A stretch of 6,325 bases of DNA, taken from the NCBI GenBank assembly GCA_007129635.1, contig SKVE01000164.1:1-6325 (forward strand). Reading direction: 5' to 3'. Below the pieces are notes generated by a model. The model made no database searches. It was not told the DNA's origin and saw nothing but the letters and a program-made list of their open reading frames with translations. Made by a program: the position numbers and the translations under genes. Within the stretch, counting starts at the first letter, position 1; every line of letters begins with the position of its first letter. This document shows positions 1-4,683 of this stretch, in pieces. This DNA comes from Planctomycetaceae bacterium. Its GTDB lineage: Bacteria; Planctomycetota; Planctomycetia; Pirellulales; Pirellulaceae.

Positions 1-871
1 CGAGCCGGAGACGCTGGAAGTTTCGATCGAGCCGCAATGGCTGACCGAACCGATCGTCGCTGGCCTGAACATCACGCTGCGGGCCGGCCAGAACGGACAT
101 CGCCGCGAATACCGACAGCGATTCGTGACGGGGCGCTGGTACCGGGAGGCTCAGACGCGGATGCTGGCGTACCGTAGCGACGGCATGCTGGACGAGCAGC
201 AGACGGCCTACTGCATGCTGCTGGCGTTGCGTGCCGAGCGCCCTGCGCCCCTGAAGCTGCCGCCGCTGAACGCGCCCCCGATCATGGACCAGGAACTGGC
301 AGACTGCGGCGTGCGAGAACTGGTTGCCGGGCCCCTGCTGCCCGAGCGGCCGGTGCTGGTCAACCAGCAATTGGTCGACGATGCGGTTCGCCGCTGTATG
401 GAAGCGGACACGAACGAAACGGGCGGAGCCTTGTTGGGCAAACTGATCCGGTTGAACGCACCGTTGCCCGGCACCCGGACTCGGATTGTCAACGTCTTGT
501 CGGCCAGTGTGGACGATTCGCGACACATCGGCCAAGCGCTCAGCCTGGCGTTCAGCCCCGAGGCGCTGGCCGAGGCCGCCCAGATCGCCGACCTGCGCGG
601 CTTGGGGGAAACGGTGCAGACCGTCTACCACACGCATGGCTGGAAGAACGCGTGCGGGAACTGCAACCAGAGCCCCGATTGCCCGCTGGCCGAGTCTGTT
701 CCGAGCCTGCAGGACTACCAGTTACTGGAAACGCTGTTTCCCAGCAAGAGCACGCTGATGCCCATCGCCGGCCGCAAGCTGGGCGAGTCCGGCCGCCGTC
801 CGGTGCTGCAAATCCATGCTTGGCGAGGCGGGCAGATGCATCCGATCCCCTGGGCTGCCTACATGGATTGA
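1..871 (+). CDS. JAMM/MPN (JAB) metallo-isopeptidase domain protein, 5'-truncated by the window edge
   Basis: The frame is open from base 2, so 289 codons are visible and the start lies outside; a GTG at 125 sits mid-frame with no ribosome binding site and is probably an internal Val. Counting the codon at base 2 as residue 1, a complete JAMM zinc-site set is visible: Glu139 in NETGGALLG, His210 and His212 in VYHTHGW, and Ser235-x-x-Asp238 in PSLQD. JAMM proteins are zinc isopeptidases that cleave ubiquitin-like tags (Rpn11, CSN5, bacterial JABs). Canonical spacing from HxH to SxxD is about 7 residues; here it is 22, and the extra stretch holds Cys218, Cys221 and Cys227. The C-terminus (W-rich, ending IPWAAYMD) resembles the normal end of JAB domains. 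Residues 1 to about 115 are unrecognised: an apparently beta-rich start, then a helical stretch and a Pro-rich linker. The ATPase gene begins 47 bases downstream, suggesting one operon. The JAMM call is firm; the substrate is unknown. Confidence 0.82.
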   Translation, partial: EPETLEVSIEPQWLTEPIVAGLNITLRAGQNGHRREYRQRFVTGRWYREAQTRMLAYRSDGMLDEQQTAYCMLLALRAERPAPLKLPPLNAPPIMDQELADCGVRELVAGPLLPERPVLVNQQLVDDAVRRCMEADTNETGGALLGKLIRLNAPLPGTRTRIVNVLSASVDDSRHIGQALSLAFSPEALAEAAQIADLRGLGETVQTVYHTHGWKNACGNCNQSPDCPLAESVPSLQDYQLLETLFPSKSTLMPIAGRKLGESGRRPVLQIHAWRGGQMHPIPWAAYMD

Positions 872-896
872 GTTAGCACGATAGGAACCCCTCTAC

Positions 897-916
897 CCTT
901 TGATGAAAGGTTTTTT
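897..916 (+). promoter_or_regulatory. Small hairpin plus T6 run overlapping the ATPase gene's ribosome binding site
   Basis: CCTTT (897-901) can pair with AAAGG (906-910) around a GATG loop, followed directly by six T (911-916). The AAAGG arm is also the best Shine-Dalgarno for the ATG at 919 (8 bases between). The stem is only 5 bp with two G-C pairs, too weak for a convincing terminator, but pairing would hide the ribosome binding site. This could be a weak attenuator or translational control element, or chance. Confidence 0.25.
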
Positions 917-918
917 CG

Positions 919-2691
919 ATGTCCCGACCCAGCCTGAATGATCTGCTCCGCCGCGCCGGACCGGAGGCGCGGAACGCTCAATTCAACGAGGACGACGTGA
1001 TCGCGTTCGGACACTACGTGGAAACAGCACAGCACGATCCGTTCGAACTGGTCACCGAATTGATCCGCCAGCGCGCGCATGTCCGCAAGTGGCAAACCGG
1101 TTGTGAGAAGGCGGCCGAAGCGGCAACGAAACTGGAGCAGATGCTGCAGCAGTTGCTGGACGGCAATGCGACCTTCTATCATCTGGAGCTGATCCGGGAA
1201 ACCCCTGGCGGGCCGCGCGCCGTTTGTCGGCTGAACGGCAGCTTGCGCGAGTTTACGCTGCATCCCGAGGTCGATTTGGAAGGCCTTCGCCAATTGCAGT
1301 CCTGGGACTATGTCACCGTCCACAAGGACGTCGTCATCGGCTATTGGGCCGACGATCCCGTCCTGCGCACCCAGGCCTTGGGCCAGGTGGTCGAGTTCAA
1401 GAGCTACCAGAACCACGAGACGTACACGGTGCGGATCATGGATGGTCCGCAAGAACGCATCGCCACGCTGGATCCCGGCGTTCGGTCATCGGAGTTGACG
1501 CCGCGTTCGAAGCTGGTGTTGCACCGGGACGACCCGTCGCGGGTCATCGACGTGGTGCCGGCAGAGAACGTGCAAAGCCGCTTCGAGGTGCCGATCGAAT
1601 CGTTGCAAACGCGGCTGGACGATCTGGCCGGGGTGGAAGAGATCGCCGGGCATTTGTTGGAGGACATTTTGCTGCGAGTGTGCTGTCCGGAAACGCGCGA
1701 GCGTTTTGATTTGGAACCGTTGAAGGGCATCCTGTTGTACTCTTACAAGCCGGGCATGGGAAAGACGGCGTTGATGCGGGCCCTCGCTTTGTGGCTGCAC
1801 GAACATCGCGACCAATTCGGTTTTGACGTGGTGCTGTATGCAGTCAAGCCGAATGAGACCAAATCCATGTGGCACGGCGAGGATGCGCGGATCGTCCGCG
1901 AGGATCTGTTCGGCGCGATCCGAGCCCGTCAAAGTTTGCCTCGCACGCGGCCTCTGGTCGCGATGGTGGTCTTAGACGAAATCGACTCGCTGGGCAAGCG
2001 CGCCGGGCGTGGCGAGGCGACGTATTCGTCGGCCCAGTCGGAGAGTCTGGAAGCGATGCTGGTCGAGATGGACGGGTTGATCCAGGACAATCCGGGCGAC
2101 GGTCCCCCGTCGTACGTGCTGTGCTGCGGGCTGACCAACCGGCCGGACCGGGTCGACGAGGCAGCGAAGCGGCCCGGGCGATTCTCGCTGGTCGTGGCGA
2201 TGCCGGATGTGGATCAGCAGGGCGCCGAGGACATCATGGCGTTGTACGCTCGCGGGCCGGCCATGCCCTGGTACGTCGACGGCGAAGTGTGCTGCAACGT
2301 GGCTCCCGAGTTGATCCGCACGCAATTCCTGCGGCCCGCCTTGGGAAGGCTGTTCCACGAAGTGATCTTGCACTACGCGACCGATACCCAGCAGACGCAC
2401 GAGGTGACGGCGGGTCAGGCGTTGTCCAACGCCCACTATATGGATGCCGTGAATCGCGCCAAGAAGCGGGCCGCTCTCCGCTTGCTCCGCAGCGACGGCA
2501 TTGCGGCCCTGACCTACCAGGATCTGCTGGACTGTCTGCTGGACGTGTCCTGCGAAGCGGCTCGGCAGATGGAAGCCGATCCTCAGATGCTGGTCCGTCA
2601 ACTGGACATCAAAGTGCCGGTGGCCCGCGTCCAGGTGGTGCCCCGGCCCGAGTTGGAAGAGCACCGTTACTTGCATCTGCACACCGCATGA
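919..2691 (+). CDS. ARC/Mpa-type proteasome-activating AAA ATPase (590 aa)
   Basis: Likely hexameric cytosolic unfoldase that recognises tagged proteins. Length matches actinobacterial ARC/Mpa (about 590-610 aa). Order: N-terminal region; amphipathic helix about 45-82 expected to form the tag-binding coiled coil; two OB-like beta regions about 84-160 and 160-222; AAA module about 235-550. Visible motifs: Walker A YKPGMGKT at 276-283, Walker B with DEID at 353-356, EMDGL at 383-387, sensor-1/Arg-finger region GLTNRPD (404-410) and KRPGRF (417-422). Oddities: the Walker A starts Tyr-Lys instead of the usual Gly-Pro; the likely pore loop reads M-W-H-G (317-320) where an aromatic-hydrophobic-Gly motif is usual; the C-terminus ends HRYLHLHTA, not the GQYL-like HbYX tail that docks Mpa to the 20S core. 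The start at ATG 919 has AAAGG 8 bases upstream. The stop overlaps an ATG-ATG pair and the dop-like gene follows within 30 bases. Family assignment is firm; proteasome docking is unproven. Confidence 0.9.
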   Translation: MSRPSLNDLLRRAGPEARNAQFNEDDVIAFGHYVETAQHDPFELVTELIRQRAHVRKWQTGCEKAAEAATKLEQMLQQLLDGNATFYHLELIRETPGGPRAVCRLNGSLREFTLHPEVDLEGLRQLQSWDYVTVHKDVVIGYWADDPVLRTQALGQVVEFKSYQNHETYTVRIMDGPQERIATLDPGVRSSELTPRSKLVLHRDDPSRVIDVVPAENVQSRFEVPIESLQTRLDDLAGVEEIAGHLLEDILLRVCCPETRERFDLEPLKGILLYSYKPGMGKTALMRALALWLHEHRDQFGFDVVLYAVKPNETKSMWHGEDARIVREDLFGAIRARQSLPRTRPLVAMVVLDEIDSLGKRAGRGEATYSSAQSESLEAMLVEMDGLIQDNPGDGPPSYVLCCGLTNRPDRVDEAAKRPGRFSLVVAMPDVDQQGAEDIMALYARGPAMPWYVDGEVCCNVAPELIRTQFLRPALGRLFHEVILHYATDTQQTHEVTAGQALSNAHYMDAVNRAKKRAALRLLRSDGIAALTYQDLLDCLLDVSCEAARQMEADPQMLVRQLDIKVPVARVQVVPRPELEEHRYLHLHTA

Positions 2692-2705
2692 TGCGCGAGA
2701 ATGCG

Positions 2706-2712
2706 AAAGGAG
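2706..2712 (+). promoter_or_regulatory. Ribosome binding site AAAGGAG deciding the dop-like start
   Basis: AAAGGAG lies 8 bases before the ATG at 2721. It selects this start over the in-frame ATG-ATG pair at 2688/2691, which overlaps the ATPase stop and has no comparable site. The same CGAAAGGAG string precedes the tag gene at 4381. Confidence 0.7.
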
Positions 2713-2720
2713 AACGTTTC

Positions 2721-4409
2721 ATGTCCATTCCCAAATTCGGTGGCCGCGATTGCGAACTGTCCACCACCGGCATTGATCCCCAAGGCCGCAGGATCGACTG
2801 CTGGACCGTGATCCGCGAGATCCTGGACCACCTGGAACCCGCGCTGGCGGAACAGCAGGTCCGCGTCTGGGCCCGCGACTCGCGCTGGACTCAGGGCTAC
2901 GGTTACGGCCGTCCTACCTCGGTCTACTCCAGCGACTGCCTCCGCCACTGGACTTCGGCGGGGCAATGCTACTATTCCGATATGGGGCATATCGAATGCT
3001 GTACCGCGTCCACCCTGTACCCGCGCGAATTCGCCGCCCAATGTCTCAGCACGCTGCTGGCCGTCGAGTCTGCGCGGCGGTTGGCCCAGGACCAGGCGGA
3101 AGCCGGGACCAGCTATGCGCTGACGACGGCCAACGTGGACACGATCGATCCGGCGATCAGCTTCGGGACACACCTATCGATTTCGATCGAGAGCCGGCTG
3201 TGGGAAGAGTTGTTTGTGGAACACCGGCACCCAGCCATCTACGGCTTCGTCGCCAGCGCCTTGGCAGCGGCCATCCCGTTTTTCGGGGCGGGCTACCTGA
3301 TGCCGCTCAGTGACGGTTCGATCGTCTACAGCCTGAGCGCCCGGGCTCATCACCTGACGCGGATGCAAACGTTGGCCACGACCGACGCGTTCAATCGCGG
3401 CCTGTTGAACAGCCGGCGCGAACAGCACGGAATATGCCAGGACCGGATGCATCTGATCGGATTCGATTTCTGCCTGCTCTCGGCCGCACCGATGTTTTCG
3501 TTGCTGCAGTGCCTGCTAGCGGCTGCCGAGGAGGGCTACTGCGGCTTGAACTTGTACGATCCGATCCACGCCTTGCGCTCGTGGAGCTGGCGAATCGATC
3601 CGATGCAGGGCCGTTTGCCCAGCACGGCCATACTCGTCGACGGTCGGCGACTGACGCTGCCTGCGTACGTGCGCGAATTGGCCACGGTGCTGCTGCAAAT
3701 GTGCCGGCAAGGACTGATCACCGACAAGATCGCCCCGCAAGCTACCGAGATGCTGCCGCTGGTTGTCGATCTGACACACTACGCCGAGGAAGGCTCGCTG
3801 GTCCAATGCGGCAGGCACCTGACCTGGGCCAGTAAACTGCTGTGGCTGACCCAGTTATGCCAACAACGCGGCGTCGGCTTCGACGATGCCGCGATCCGGC
3901 TGGCCGACCATGACTTCGGCCACACCAATCCCGAGCAAGGCGCATGGTGGCAGTTATGGGAAGCCGGGATGATCGATCCGCTGATCGGTCTCGATCAGGC
4001 TCGATCCAGCCTGGCTCGAGGACCGCGGGAAAGCCGAGACTGGGGCCGCGGCAAGCTGATCCACAAGTTCTATGACGAGGTGTCCGCCGTGGACTGGAGC
4101 TACGTCCAGTTGACATCGGGGAGCGATCGTTGGAGCCCCCGGCAACGGATCGATTTCCCACACCTGGATAGCTTGAATCAGCCGAAGTTCGCCAACCTGA
4201 TCGAAGCGGCTCGCGATCCCGATCATCTCGCCCAGTTGCTGGATGCACAGTCAATCGGGACGACGTACCGTACCGATCCACTGGACGATATTCCCGGTCA
4301 ACTGGCAGCAGTCCAATACGTTGGGGTGTCGAACCAGGCTGTCGGCACATCACCGCCGAAACACCCATCCTACTCGATTTCGAAAGGAGCAAGCGATGAC
4401 GTTGCGTAA
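2721..4409 (+). CDS. dop: Dop-like deamidase/depupylase of the PafA/Dop family (562 aa)
   Basis: Dop enzymes share the glutamine-synthetase fold; they convert the tag's C-terminal Gln to Glu and remove tags from substrates. Visible family landmarks: the N-terminal metal strand (G8-R-D-C-E12, usual form GxExE); YYSDMGHIE with the presumed nucleophile Asp87; FGTH (148-151), matching the GTHENY region; GAGYL (189-193); a SxR-like LSARA (205-209); RGLLNSRREQH (226-236), matching the RPI-NTRDEPH segment; RMHLI (242-246), matching RLHVI; WASK (369-372); ADHDFGH (395-401); and RGKL...VDWSYV (443-462), like the Dop C-terminal domain. Glu12 to Asp87 is 75 residues, close to Dop (about 85, including the Dop loop) and longer than PafA (about 55), which favours Dop over a ligase. 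Gene order ATPase-dop-tag also fits. Oddities: the first metal-site Glu is Asp10; ENY after GTH is replaced by Leu-Ser-Ile; a likely disordered tail of about 60 residues ends the protein. The gene overlaps the tag gene by 14 bases. Confidence 0.82.
   Translation: MSIPKFGGRDCELSTTGIDPQGRRIDCWTVIREILDHLEPALAEQQVRVWARDSRWTQGYGYGRPTSVYSSDCLRHWTSAGQCYYSDMGHIECCTASTLYPREFAAQCLSTLLAVESARRLAQDQAEAGTSYALTTANVDTIDPAISFGTHLSISIESRLWEELFVEHRHPAIYGFVASALAAAIPFFGAGYLMPLSDGSIVYSLSARAHHLTRMQTLATTDAFNRGLLNSRREQHGICQDRMHLIGFDFCLLSAAPMFSLLQCLLAAAEEGYCGLNLYDPIHALRSWSWRIDPMQGRLPSTAILVDGRRLTLPAYVRELATVLLQMCRQGLITDKIAPQATEMLPLVVDLTHYAEEGSLVQCGRHLTWASKLLWLTQLCQQRGVGFDDAAIRLADHDFGHTNPEQGAWWQLWEAGMIDPLIGLDQARSSLARGPRESRDWGRGKLIHKFYDEVSAVDWSYVQLTSGSDRWSPRQRIDFPHLDSLNQPKFANLIEAARDPDHLAQLLDAQSIGTTYRTDPLDDIPGQLAAVQYVGVSNQAVGTSPPKHPSYSISKGASDDVA
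4383..4389 (+). promoter_or_regulatory. Ribosome binding site AAAGGAG for the UBact gene, inside the dop-like gene
   Basis: AAAGGAG is 6 bases from the ATG at 4396 and lies within the last codons of the dop-like gene. This supports the 67-residue start and suggests translational coupling of dop to the tag. Confidence 0.7.
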
Positions 4410-4599
4410 GATCCACCCGCAGACACAGGCGTTACCCGTTCGAGCCACCGGCGGCGATCCGGAAAGTGGTAACTCCGATTCTGTGAAACACCAAGCGGCC
4501 GCTTACGGCAAGATTGCGCGTAAGGCTTTGGACGACTGCCAACAGGGCCTGGCGGCCGACGAGGCGTTGGAGCGGCGCCGCAACAGTTCCGGGCAATAG
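4396..4599 (+). CDS. ubact: UBact/Pup-like protein modifier ending in Gly-Gln (67 aa)
   Basis: A 67-residue, strongly hydrophilic protein located between dop-like and pafA-like genes, the position of Pup in actinobacteria (64 aa). The N-terminal half (about 1-30) is rich in Gly, Pro, Ser, Asp and likely disordered. Residues about 32-60 (AAAYGKIARKALDD onward) have helical character, the region that in Pup binds the ATPase coiled coil. The C-terminus is ERRRNSSGQ, with a single Gly before Gln, unlike Pup's GGQ/GGE and like the Arg-containing SG(E/Q) ends of UBact proteins as I recall them. A terminal Gln implies deamidation to Glu before ligation. Lysines available for chain formation are 5, 31, 39 and 43; Cys48 is the only cysteine. 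The ATG is set by AAAGGAG 6 bases upstream; the frame extends further back but only through dop-like coding sequence. Assignment rests on size, tail and context, not on a search. Confidence 0.85.
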   Translation: MTLRKIHPQTQALPVRATGGDPESGNSDSVKHQAAAYGKIARKALDDCQQGLAADEALERRRNSSGQ

Positions 4600-4607
4600 C
4601 CGCCCCG

Positions 4608-4636
4608 GCTCCCCCCGGCCCCGTGCCGGTGGGAGC
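4608..4636 (+). promoter_or_regulatory. Strong GC hairpin between the tag and ligase genes
   Basis: GCTCCCCCCGGC (4608-4619) pairs with GCCGGTGGGAGC (4625-4636): 12 positions, 11 matched with one C-T mismatch, closed by the 5-base loop CCCGT. It starts 8 bases after the tag gene's stop. No T run follows, so it is not a standard intrinsic terminator. It may protect the 3' end of the upstream mRNA or partly block transcription, allowing more tag than ligase to be made; this role is inferred. Confidence 0.6.
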
Positions 4637-4683
4637 AGGTTTGGCAACCACAGACGCCCCTTGGATTACAGGACCCCCGAACG

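Noticed and set aside
125..871. GTG at 125 as the start of the JAMM gene
   Set aside because: The frame is open back to base 2 with normal-looking protein sequence, and no ribosome binding site precedes 125. The start is most likely outside the window.
1972..2682. Long minus-strand open frame (236 codons) and others at 859-1452, 3742-4416 and 4666-5319
   Set aside because: They are antisense to genes with clear family motifs; such frames are expected in GC-rich DNA and show no recognisable domains.
1869..2720. Long in-frame extension of the dop-like gene back to an ATG at 1869
   Set aside because: It lies wholly over the ATPase gene and translates to Arg/Gly-rich low-complexity shadow sequence; conserved family sequence only begins after 2721, where a strong ribosome binding site sits.
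2688..2720. ATG-ATG at 2688/2691 as the dop-like start
   Set aside because: In frame and overlapping the ATPase stop, but without a ribosome binding site; 2721 has AAAGGAG 8 bases upstream and gives the family-like N-terminus. Not fully excluded.
3990..4020. Imperfect inverted repeat in the dop-like gene (CTCGA-T-CAGGCT / AGCCTG-GC-TCGAG) within a cluster of CGATC words
   Set aside because: It lies inside coding sequence with a normal protein reading and is short and bulged; likely chance in a CGATC-rich gene.
4243..4395. Longer version of the tag starting at an ATG at 4243 (118 aa)
   Set aside because: The extra part overlaps dop-like coding sequence and lacks a suitable ribosome binding site; the 67-residue form has the right size for the family and a strong site.
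4608..4636. The intergenic hairpin as an intrinsic terminator
   Set aside because: No T run follows (the next bases are AGGTTTGG) and a same-strand pathway gene starts 48 bases later.
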